Below are positions 1 to 6,411 of a DNA stretch of 13,285 nucleotides, one piece after another. Where the stretch lies: contig JAAYTC010000087.1 in the NCBI GenBank assembly GCA_012518155.1, positions 1-13,285 of the forward strand, written 5' to 3'. Position numbers and translations under genes: made by a program. Each line of letters starts with the position of its first letter. The first letter of the stretch is position 1. The notes under the pieces are model-generated. The model saw only the letters and a list, made by a program, of their open reading frames with translations, had not been told where the DNA came from and did not search any database. This DNA comes from Bacteroidales bacterium (lineage in GTDB: Bacteria; Bacteroidota; Bacteroidia; Bacteroidales; Dysgonomonadaceae).

Positions 1-664
1 AATGACGCACGTTGTCGCTGTTGATGAAGCTGTAGGTGTGGCTGCCGAAGCCGTGCATGTTGCGATAGCTGCGCGGGATGCCGCGATCGCTCATGGTGAT
101 GGTCACCTGGTGCAGTGCCTCGGGGAGGCTCGACCAGAAGTCCCAGTTATTGTTGGGGCTTCGCAGGTTGGTGTGCGGGTCGCGTTTTACCGCGTGGTTC
201 AGGTCGGGGAACTTGAGCGGATCACGGAAGAAGAATACCGGGGTGTTATTTCCTACCAGGTCCCAATTGCCCTCTTCGGTATAAAACTTCATGGCAAAAC
301 CGCGGATATCTCGTTCGGCATCGGCCGCGCCTCGTTCGCCGGCCACGGTGGAAAAGCGTACGAACATCTCGGTCTTCTTGCCGATCTCGGAGAAAATTTT
401 CGCGCGAGTGTATTTCGTGATGTCGTGCGTGACGGTAAAGGTACCAAACGCGCCCGAACCTTTGGCGTGCATGCGCCGCTCGGGGATCACTTCTCGGTCG
501 AAATGGGCCAGTTTCTCAAGAAACCACACGTCTTGGAGCACCATGGGGCCGCGCGGGCCGACGGTCATGGCATCTTGGTTGTTACCTACAGGAGCCCCGG
601 CAACAGTAGTCATTTTCTGTTGGTTCTCCTTGTCTTTCTTTTTTTTCAATTCTTCTGCATTCAT
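1..664 (-). CDS. katA: Monofunctional haem catalase, N-terminal part (runs off left edge)
   Basis: Converts hydrogen peroxide to water and oxygen in the cytoplasm. The minus strand reads open from ATG at 664 to the window edge, giving 221 codons; the C-terminal part lies outside. The translation carries classic catalase motifs: the catalytic His is H66 (RRMHAKGSGAFGTF), the catalytic Asn is N139 (LVGNNTPVFFFRDP), and other conserved blocks are RFSTVAGERGAADAERD and HGFGSHTYSF. The H66-N139 spacing of 73 residues equals that of Proteus mirabilis KatA (H54/N127), so this is probably a small-subunit clade 3 enzyme. Residues 1-17 form a lysine-rich tail (LKKKKDKENQQK); a second ATG at residue 18 is a possible alternative start. 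The gene is divergent from dnaB. Peroxide control is expected, but I see no recognisable OxyR or PerR box. The haem-ligand Tyr is beyond the window. Confidence 0.97.
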   Translation of the reverse strand, partial: MNAEELKKKKDKENQQKMTTVAGAPVGNNQDAMTVGPRGPMVLQDVWFLEKLAHFDREVIPERRMHAKGSGAFGTFTVTHDITKYTRAKIFSEIGKKTEMFVRFSTVAGERGAADAERDIRGFAMKFYTEEGNWDLVGNNTPVFFFRDPLKFPDLNHAVKRDPHTNLRSPNNNWDFWSSLPEALHQVTITMSDRGIPRSYRNMHGFGSHTYSFINSDNVRH

Positions 665-806
665 ACGATTTGAATATTTAAATATTAAGGCGTAAGGAAC
701 TCATTGTGATTGTTTTACCGCATCCACCTGTTTCTTTGTCTGTTTCGAGCGATTGCTTAATCGAATTATGCGTTCCATATGGCGTTAGGAAAATTTATTT
801 CAAACT

Positions 807-814
807 CAAAGATA
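807..814 (-). promoter_or_regulatory. Candidate -7 box for catalase
   Basis: On the minus strand this reads TATCTTTG, an exact match to the Bacteroidota -7 consensus TAnnTTTG. It would give a leader of about 135 nt before the catalase ATG at 664. No good TTG lies at the expected 19-21 bp upstream spacing, so the call rests on the -7 box alone in AT-rich DNA. Confidence 0.35.
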
Positions 815-935
815 ATAATAAAGATGATAATTGTGACCTTCCTTGCTTATCGTGTGTAAACTTTCCTCTTTTTGGTTTATTTTTTTGTATATTGAGCGAG
901 TGATAATTAAACCGGCTCGCGCGAAGGCTGGTAAA

Positions 936-961
936 AGTTTTCAACATCTATGTTAATAACT
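936..961. promoter_or_regulatory. Operator-like dyad in the katA-dnaB spacer
   Basis: Half-sites AGTTTTCAACAT (936-947) and ATGTTAATAACT (950-961) are inverted around a 2-bp centre (CT); 10 of 12 positions are complementary. The inner AACAT/ATGTT and outer AGTT/AACT blocks are perfect. The size and symmetry suit a dimeric regulator, but the sequence does not match OxyR, PerR or Fur boxes as I know them. Confidence 0.3.
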
Positions 962-1010
962 CGTCGGCAATTAATCGGCGAGAAAATCCCCAGGGGAGCG
1001 AATAACTCCC

Positions 1011-1018
1011 TACCTTTA
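1011..1018 (+). promoter_or_regulatory. Candidate -7 box for dnaB
   Basis: TACCTTTA differs by one base from the TAnnTTTG consensus and lies 26 bp before the dnaB ATG, implying a short leader. It follows a GGGAG/CTCCC inverted repeat (994-998 and 1006-1010). No TTG is seen at the usual spacing, so this is tentative. Confidence 0.3.
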
Positions 1019-1043
1019 CAATCTTTTTAGCAATAACTGAAAA

Positions 1044-2579
1044 ATGGAAAAGCAAAGACGAAAATCTTCCGTAAAAGTAGTAGAAAAAGCGGTTTCCGCG
1101 CCCGATATTGGTAAGTTACCTCCGCAAGCAAGAGAGCTGGAAGAGGCTGTTTTGGGAGCCTTGATGCTCGAGAAAGATGCCTATTCCATTATAAGCGAAA
1201 TATTACGTCCGGAGAGTTTTTATGACCCCTCGCATCAACTTATTTATGGGGCAATTCAAGGACTCGCCATGCAGCAGAAGCCGGTGGATGTCCTTACCGT
1301 GGTGGAGGAGCTAAAACGTCGTGGCGAACTTGAGACTTCCGGTGGAGCAGTGTACGTGGCAGAGCTCTCCGAGAAGGTAGCATCGGCCGCGCACATTGAA
1401 TACCACGCACGTATTATCGCGCAGAAATACTTGGCGCGCGAGCTGATCTCTTTTTCGTCGGATGTTTCTCAGCACGCGTTTGATGAAACGGTCGACGTGG
1501 ATGATTTGATGCAAGAAACCGAGGGGCGGTTATTTGAAATTTCGCAACGCAACGTAAAAAAAGATGTTATCCAGATCAACCCGGTCATCAAAGAAGCTTT
1601 GCACAATATCCAGCTCGCATCGAACCGGAAAGATGGTATGAGTGGTTTGCCTACCGGCTTCACCGAACTCGATCAGCTTACCTCGGGATGGCAGAACTCC
1701 GACTTGGTAATTATTGCCGCTCGCCCGGCGATGGGGAAGACCGCCTTGGTTTTGTCGATGGCGAAAAACATGGCACTTAACTACGAGCTTCCGATCGCGG
1801 TTTTTTCGCTCGAGATGTCGAACGTTCAGCTGGTAAACCGTTTGATAGTAAACGTGTGCCAGATCAGGGGGGAGAGTATCAAGAGCGGCCGATTAAGCGA
1901 CGACGAGTGGGAACGCTTGGATAAGAACCACAAATTTTTGTATAATGCTCCTATCTATATCGACGATACTCCCAGCTTATCGGTATTCGAGTTGCGTACA
2001 AAAGCGCGACGACTGGTGCGAGAGCATCAGGTGAAGGCGATCATTATCGACTACTTGCAGTTGATGAATGCCAGCGGAATGAGTTTTGGAAGCCGTGAGC
2101 AGGAGGTGAGTATGATATCCCGATCGCTGAAGGGGTTGGCAAAGGAGTTGAATATACCGATTATCGCGCTGTCGCAGTTGAACCGGGGGGTGGAGAATAG
2201 ACAAGGGACCGAAGGGAAACGTCCCCAACTGGCGGACCTCCGGGAATCGGGGGCGATTGAGCAGGACGCGGACATTGTATGTTTTATTCATCGTCCCGAA
2301 TATTACCGGATCACGGAGGATGAACGGGGTAACTCGCTGATTGGTATTGCCGAAATTATAGTGGCGAAGCATCGTAACGGGCCTACCGGTATTGCTAATA
2401 TGCGTTTTGATAGCGAGTATGCTCGTTTCCAAAATTTAGATGATAACCGGGTGGGGAAAAATTACGTGGAACGACCCTCGCGGATGAATCAACGGGCCAA
2501 TCAGGGTGATTCCGCGAGCCCTGACTCTATTCCGGCGAACGATTTGATCTCCTCGAACAATGAGCCATTACCATTTTAG
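1044..2579 (+). CDS. dnaB: Replicative DNA helicase DnaB
   Basis: Hexameric 5'-3' helicase that unwinds DNA at the replication fork and recruits primase. The 511 residues carry the two DnaB domains. The N-terminal domain spans about 27-130, starting PPQARELEEAVLGALML. The RecA-like helicase core spans about 195-465. Visible motifs are Walker A ARPAMGKT (226-233), the catalytic Glu in FSLEMS (E257), Walker B IIIDYLQLM (333-341), ALSQLNRGVE (375-384), DLRESGAIEQDAD (398-410) and the arginine-finger segment KHRNGPTG (R444). Length is somewhat above E. coli DnaB because of a basic N-terminal tail and a polar C-terminal tail ending EPLPF. No intein or frameshift is seen. It is transcribed away from catalase and is followed by a 199-bp gap before the next gene, so it is probably monocistronic. 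Confidence 0.98.
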   Translation: MEKQRRKSSVKVVEKAVSAPDIGKLPPQARELEEAVLGALMLEKDAYSIISEILRPESFYDPSHQLIYGAIQGLAMQQKPVDVLTVVEELKRRGELETSGGAVYVAELSEKVASAAHIEYHARIIAQKYLARELISFSSDVSQHAFDETVDVDDLMQETEGRLFEISQRNVKKDVIQINPVIKEALHNIQLASNRKDGMSGLPTGFTELDQLTSGWQNSDLVIIAARPAMGKTALVLSMAKNMALNYELPIAVFSLEMSNVQLVNRLIVNVCQIRGESIKSGRLSDDEWERLDKNHKFLYNAPIYIDDTPSLSVFELRTKARRLVREHQVKAIIIDYLQLMNASGMSFGSREQEVSMISRSLKGLAKELNIPIIALSQLNRGVENRQGTEGKRPQLADLRESGAIEQDADIVCFIHRPEYYRITEDERGNSLIGIAEIIVAKHRNGPTGIANMRFDSEYARFQNLDDNRVGKNYVERPSRMNQRANQGDSASPDSIPANDLISSNNEPLPF

Positions 2580-2723
2580 CCCGGTTTTTTTAGTGTAAGC
2601 CGATAAATTATTAAGCCACAATATTTAGCGAGGTTGAAACCTAATTGTGTTTAAATTGTTTTAATTACTGTCAAACCCTAGAGGGTGAAGAGGAATGATA
2701 CAACCCGATTGTAAAATTATTCG

Positions 2724-2731
2724 TATTTTTG
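2724..2731 (+). promoter_or_regulatory. Candidate -7 box for the LysM-PBP gene
   Basis: TATTTTTG matches TAnnTTTG exactly and lies 48 bp before the ATG at 2779. The nearest upstream TTG (2709-2711) is only 12 bp away, too close for a standard -33 element. The same spacer (2580-2778) also holds a small inverted repeat, ACCCT-AG-AGGGT, at 2675-2686. No clear dnaB terminator is visible. Confidence 0.4.
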
Positions 2732-2778
2732 CCCGTTAAAAGTTGTGGAATCGGCTTTCTCATTAAAATTGATACGTG

Positions 2779-4821
2779 ATGTATAATTCGCTTAAATGGA
2801 GCAATATAGTTGCTGTTGTCTTTTCATTGTTCGTTAGCCTACAGCTACTTCAAGCCCAGGAAGTGTCCTATGAAACCACGAGCGTGGATGGGCAGACGTA
2901 CTACAAATACAGGGTGCAACCTGGGGAAGGACTCTACGCGATATCTCGCACTTTTTCGGTATCTGTTGCCGAAATTCTACGTCATAACCCCGACGCGAAC
3001 ACTGGACTGCAAAGTGGTCAGGAGTTACTGATTCCAGTGAAACTCCAATCGACTGCTCCGGCAAACGCCTCAACCGCACGCCCTGCACAAGTGGTGGGGC
3101 AATCTCCCGTTCAAAGAGCCGTGCTCGGTTCTCAACAAGTAGTCCCTTCCGATCAGAACATCACGTTTAACCACACCGTGGTCAGTGGCGAGACGGTATA
3201 CAGCATCTCCAAAATGTATAACACCACGGTCGAAGAAATTTACCGGCTGAACCCTTCGTCTCGAGAGAGTATTGCTGAAGGACAAATTCTTGTAATCCCC
3301 CAGCGCAGAGTGATCAGCGAAGTGAAAGAAGAGAATTATCGCTATCACACCATCTTGCCGAAGGAAACACTTTACTCCCTGTCGCGTACCTATTCGCTGA
3401 AACCCGAAGATGTAATCAGAGCGAATCCCGGCTTATCGGTCGAAACCTTCCAAATAGGTAAGACGATCAGGATACCTTTTTTTGAATCGTACGAAACCAT
3501 CCTCCCCTTCGAAGAGCAAACCACCCATATCACGCACAGAGTAGCAAGAGGGGAGACGCTCTACAGCCTTGCTCGCGAGTATAACGTTGAAGTGGCAGAA
3601 ATACGACAGCTGAACCCGATGCTTTCGGAGGGGTTAAAAACAAATATGGAACTGCTTATCCCCGCGAAAAGGAGCGCGGTGGAAGGACATTCGAGGCAGG
3701 AGGAAAGCGCGGCAAATCGCTTATTGACACAAGGAATCCCTTCGGAGCGGGTAGACGTGATGAAGGTGGGATTGCTCTTGCCTTTTCTAGATGAAACAGG
3801 GCGGGCACACCTTCGCTTGCAGGAGTATTATGAAGGATTTCTACTGGCGGTGAAGGAACTGAAAAAACGGGGAGGTGATATCGAGCTTTTCGTGTTTGAA
3901 ATTGGCAAGGGGAACGATATGAAGAAGCTGTCGAGCCTCTTGGAGACACTGGAGATGCAGTCGTTGAACCTTATCGTGGGTGGGGTAAATGATGCACAAA
4001 TAAAATTATTATCCGATTTCTCTCGTTCACACGACATCAAGTACGTGGTGCCATTTTCGCAGAGTAACGGGGAAGTATTGAATAACGGTAATGTTTTTCA
4101 AGTCAATTCGCTTTCTCAAGCACTACAATCTAAAGCGTCTAAAGTATTTCTAAGTACGTTCAGGAACGCAAACGTTATTTTCGTGCGAGGGGGTGATAAT
4201 GATAAAGCAGAGTTCGTGTCGCAACTTCAAAACGAACTGCGTCGGAATAATATCCGGTATGAAACGGTGAACTACTCGAGCACGTTAAACACTACCCTGA
4301 ACGCTGTTTTGTACGAAAACAGGGAAAATATCATTGTCCCCACGGATGGTGATTCGAATACGCTTCGACTTTTAATGGACCAATTAAAAGAGGTTCAGGA
4401 AGCGAATTCGTCCTACACCATCCGGCTTTTTGGTTACCCTGAATGGCAGACCTATTCGAGCCTTATTGAGGATTACCACCTGTTTGGGACTTATATTTAC
4501 ACTCCCTTCTTCGTGGAAAGCACGAACCCGAGTACCCGAGATTTTAATGATACTTTTCAAAAATGGTACGGGCGAATGCCCATGGATACCTACCCCGGGT
4601 ATGCCATGTGGGGATACGATACAGCGCTCTTTTTCCTTTCCGCTCTTCAACGTTATGGAGCCGGCTTCGAGCAACAAATCGATCGCGTAGGAGTCGAGTC
4701 ACTTCAATTCGCGTTTCATTTTGAACGAATGAATAACTGGGGAGGATTTATTAACACGGGACTATTCCTGATTCATTACGACCCCAATGGCAACGTCATA
4801 AAAATGGATAAAAGCCGATGA
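2779..4821 (+). CDS. Secreted four-LysM protein with periplasmic-binding-protein (type 1) domain
   Basis: An exported envelope protein of 680 residues. A signal peptide covers about 1-27 (hydrophobic VAVVFSLFVSLQLLQAQ). Four LysM modules follow at about 43-87, 131-174, 188-233 and 251-295, each with the pattern xVxxGETLYSIS...I...NP...G..L.IP; LysM binds peptidoglycan glycan chains. The region from about 325 to the end begins VMKVGLLLPFLDE and has the alternating beta/alpha pattern of the type 1 periplasmic-binding fold found in Leu/Ile/Val receptors and in LpoA. A GTG directly before the ATG (2776) could extend it by one codon; ATG 2779 is preferred. The stop overlaps the next gene's ATG (ATGA), so the two are translationally coupled. 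With no transporter genes nearby, a role as a wall-anchored sensor or a regulator of peptidoglycan synthesis is inferred rather than nutrient uptake. Its ligand is unknown. Confidence 0.88.
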   Translation: MYNSLKWSNIVAVVFSLFVSLQLLQAQEVSYETTSVDGQTYYKYRVQPGEGLYAISRTFSVSVAEILRHNPDANTGLQSGQELLIPVKLQSTAPANASTARPAQVVGQSPVQRAVLGSQQVVPSDQNITFNHTVVSGETVYSISKMYNTTVEEIYRLNPSSRESIAEGQILVIPQRRVISEVKEENYRYHTILPKETLYSLSRTYSLKPEDVIRANPGLSVETFQIGKTIRIPFFESYETILPFEEQTTHITHRVARGETLYSLAREYNVEVAEIRQLNPMLSEGLKTNMELLIPAKRSAVEGHSRQEESAANRLLTQGIPSERVDVMKVGLLLPFLDETGRAHLRLQEYYEGFLLAVKELKKRGGDIELFVFEIGKGNDMKKLSSLLETLEMQSLNLIVGGVNDAQIKLLSDFSRSHDIKYVVPFSQSNGEVLNNGNVFQVNSLSQALQSKASKVFLSTFRNANVIFVRGGDNDKAEFVSQLQNELRRNNIRYETVNYSSTLNTTLNAVLYENRENIIVPTDGDSNTLRLLMDQLKEVQEANSSYTIRLFGYPEWQTYSSLIEDYHLFGTYIYTPFFVESTNPSTRDFNDTFQKWYGRMPMDTYPGYAMWGYDTALFFLSALQRYGAGFEQQIDRVGVESLQFAFHFERMNNWGGFINTGLFLIHYDPNGNVIKMDKSR

Positions 4822-5513
4822 AACGTTTTTTTATATTGCTGCTGATCGGTATGCCTTGCTTTGTTTCTCTCCTTGCACAAGGAAAAGAGTTTCAAAAAGA
4901 GCTCTATATAGGTGCAGGAGGTGGAGGGATCGCATCTAACGTGAGTTTCGTACCCTCTATTCCCCAAGCGCTGAAATATTCTTACCAAGGCGGAATTGCC
5001 GCAAAATATATTTCCGAGAAACACTTGGGGTTGATCACAGAACTTAACTTAACAAGAAAAGGATGGAGTGAAGAGTTCGACCCGGAGAGTGGATTCTCGT
5101 ACGAACGATCGCTTACATACATCGATATGCCTTTCATGACGCATGTATATTTTGGGAGAAAAACACGATTTATCCTTAACGCGGGACCCCAAATCAGCTT
5201 CTTAATTGGGGAGCAATCGGATATGAGCCCAGCCTTGAGTGCCGATATTGAAGCGAGACAGCAAGCTAACCCCGACGCTCGAATCGGTGAACAGTATAAG
5301 CCGATGAGCGAAATGAAACGGATCGATTACGGTTTGATCGGTGGAGTGGGGTTGGAACTGAAGACGGGAATCGGTGATTTTGATTTAGAGGGACGATACT
5401 ATTTTGGATTGGGAGATTTTTTTACCAGCCGACGGAGCGATAAGGCTTTCTTTTCTCGTTCGGCACACCGGGTGATCGCGGCCAAGCTAACCTATTACAT
5501 CCGGGTTCGATAA
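4818..5513 (+). CDS. Outer-membrane beta-barrel protein (PorT/OMP_b-brl type)
   Basis: A 231-residue protein with a clear signal peptide (MKRFFILLLIGMPCFVSLLA, cleavage near residue 20). Repeated amphipathic strands follow: ELYIGAGGGGIASNVSF, YQGGIAAKYIS, LGLITELNLTRKGW, YIDMPFMTHVYFG, FILNAGPQISFLIG, GLIGGVGLELKTG, DFDLEGRYYFGLGDF and a terminal VIAAKLTYYIRVR. Size and pattern fit the small Bacteroidota outer-membrane barrel family (PF13568), often named porin-family or PorT-family. I cannot say it is the PorT of the type IX secretion system, since no other T9SS gene is near. It overlaps the upstream LysM-PBP gene by 4 bp, which suggests the two proteins are made together and may form an outer-membrane-to-peptidoglycan link. 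Confidence 0.85.
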   Translation: MKRFFILLLIGMPCFVSLLAQGKEFQKELYIGAGGGGIASNVSFVPSIPQALKYSYQGGIAAKYISEKHLGLITELNLTRKGWSEEFDPESGFSYERSLTYIDMPFMTHVYFGRKTRFILNAGPQISFLIGEQSDMSPALSADIEARQQANPDARIGEQYKPMSEMKRIDYGLIGGVGLELKTGIGDFDLEGRYYFGLGDFFTSRRSDKAFFSRSAHRVIAAKLTYYIRVR

Positions 5514-5627
5514 TCGGCCATAATTCATCGCGTTCAAACACTATTTAACCGTGGTTGAAACAATGAACCCATACCAAACTTTAATCATTTCTCGAATAAA
5601 AAATGAAGAGGGAATGAACAAAAACAA

Positions 5628-5651
5628 ATGAATGTATGTTCATACATTGAT
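5628..5651. promoter_or_regulatory. Palindromic operator upstream of arsR-family gene
   Basis: Half-sites ATGAATGTATG (5628-5638) and CATACATTGAT (5641-5651) are inverted around TT. Ten of 11 positions are complementary, and the inner 8 bp (AATGTATG/CATACATT) are perfect. It sits about 50 bp before the ArsR-family start. Family knowledge: ArsR/SmtB repressors bind roughly this size of imperfect inverted repeat, often with central TATGTTCATA-like cores, and repress their own operon. Autoregulation is therefore the likely role. Confidence 0.6.
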
Positions 5652-5701
5652 CTGTTCGTTTTTCAAGAGTGAATTTTAATGGTTAATAAAGAGAGGATGA
5701 G

Positions 5702-6055
5702 ATGAAAGAAATGGCCTTTAGGTTTGAGAATATCGATGCCGAAGAGTCACGATTTGAAGAAGCAGCCTACCTGCTAAGAGCATTGGGTAACGAAACCCGC
5801 TTACGGGTGATTATGCAATTGGTACAAAACGAGGAGATGTCGGTAACGGAGCTGCAAGAAAAAACGGGGTGCGAGCAATCGCTTCTTTCGCATCACCTTA
5901 CCGATATGCGGGCCAAGGGGATCCTTTCGTGCCAGAGAAGCGGTAAGCGTAGCTTTTACTCGATCAGCGACAAGCGCATTATAAACGTGCTGCGGTGTGT
6001 TATGAGTTGCGGACAGGAAAATCCATTGCATCCGGGAAGCGAATCGTTGAATTAA
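5702..6055 (+). CDS. ArsR-family winged-helix transcriptional regulator
   Basis: A 117-residue dimeric repressor of the ArsR/SmtB type. The winged helix runs from LLRALGNETRLRVIMQLV (24-41) through the recognition-helix region VTELQEKTGCEQSLLSHHLTDM (48-69) to the wing GILSCQRSGKRSFYSIS (73-89). It has four cysteines: C57 at the start of the recognition helix, C77 in the wing, and C99/C103 (CVMSC) in the last helix. It lacks the ELCVCDL motif of classical arsenic sensors and the helix-2 cysteine of BigR/SqrR persulfide sensors, so the inducer is open. The C-terminal C-x3-C is a plausible thiol or metal sensing site. A purine-rich AGAGAGG lies 6 nt before ATG 5702. It heads a co-directional cluster with DUF6132, thioredoxin and DUF302 genes, which it probably controls. 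Confidence 0.9.
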   Translation: MKEMAFRFENIDAEESRFEEAAYLLRALGNETRLRVIMQLVQNEEMSVTELQEKTGCEQSLLSHHLTDMRAKGILSCQRSGKRSFYSISDKRIINVLRCVMSCGQENPLHPGSESLN

Positions 6056-6159
6056 ACGCGATACAGAACAGAGTAACGTCAATCAAATAAAATAATTCGA
6101 GTTGCGTACGGATACGTTGCAAGTAGCACTATACAGTACGCGAGAAAAAACAGAAGCAG
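6056..6159. other. Spacer between arsR-family gene and DUF6132 gene
   Basis: A 104-bp gap without a credible gene. It contains GTTGC repeated at 6101-6105 and 6116-6120, and short inverted arms GCGTAC (6104-6109) and GTACGC (6136-6141). No TAnnTTTG box is seen, so the downstream genes are probably read from the promoter before the regulator. Confidence 0.35.
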
Positions 6160-6411
6160 ATGGTAAAACATTTTTTCATGAAACATTGGTTGAAATTTTT
6201 AGGAGCAGGCGTGGGTATTCTGGGAGGTTACCTCTATTACTACTACGTGGGGTGCGTCAGTGGCACCTGTCCCATTACCTCCAATCCTTACCGGATGATG
6301 ATTTACGGTGCCGTGATGGGGTATCTACTCTTTGAAATTGTTTTCAGTAACAGTTCGACCAAAAAATCGATAGAAGTTCCGACAAAAAACGATATAAACG
6401 AAAAATTATGA
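6160..6411 (+). CDS. Small two-TM membrane protein, DUF6132-like
   Basis: An 83-residue inner-membrane protein. The first membrane segment is about 11-30 (LKFLGAGVGILGGYLYYYYV), then a short loop GCVSGTCPITSNP with C32 and C37, a second segment about 45-63 (RMMIYGAVMGYLLFEIVFS), and a polar lysine-containing tail. The GC.SGTCPIT.NP loop is the hallmark I associate with the DUF6132 family of Bacteroidota; family function is unknown. Basic residues before the first segment and in the tail put both ends in the cytoplasm by the positive-inside rule, so the two cysteines should face the periplasm. ATG 6160 is used; ATG 6178 (MKHWLKF) is also plausible. Its stop overlaps the thioredoxin start by 4 bp, indicating coupling. 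Confidence 0.82.
   Translation: MVKHFFMKHWLKFLGAGVGILGGYLYYYYVGCVSGTCPITSNPYRMMIYGAVMGYLLFEIVFSNSSTKKSIEVPTKNDINEKL

Larger units (their letters stand above)
665..1043. other. Divergent katA-dnaB spacer
   Basis: This 379-bp AT-rich spacer lies between the divergent starts of catalase and dnaB. I find no convincing gene in it: the 65-codon open frame at 706-903 has low-complexity, unrecognisable content. It holds a 14-bp perfect palindrome at 673-686 (AATATTTAAATATT), just upstream of the catalase ATG. It also holds a minus-strand -7-like box at 807-814, an operator-like dyad at 936-961, and overlapping GC-rich inverted repeats at 987-1010 followed by a -7-like box for dnaB. Confidence 0.6.

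Noticed and set aside
2..673. Long plus-strand open frame of 223 codons, and others at 78-284 and 291-695
   Set aside because: They are opposite-strand shadows of the catalase gene; the minus strand gives an unmistakable catalase with catalytic residues.
706..903. 65-codon plus-strand frame in the katA-dnaB spacer
   Set aside because: Low-complexity, unrecognisable product in AT-rich spacer that also holds regulatory-looking sites; no ribosome-binding signal.
4818..5513. Type IX secretion PorT
   Set aside because: Only the general small beta-barrel fold is supported; no other T9SS gene lies in the window.
5520..5570. Possible terminator after the beta-barrel gene (CAAACAC/GTGGTTG arms)
   Set aside because: Stem is short with an internal mismatch, loop is AT-rich and no T-tract follows.
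6102..6335. 77-codon frame overlapping the DUF6132 gene
   Set aside because: Out-of-frame shadow; the other frame has clear membrane segments and the GC.SGTCPIT motif, and couples to the thioredoxin start.
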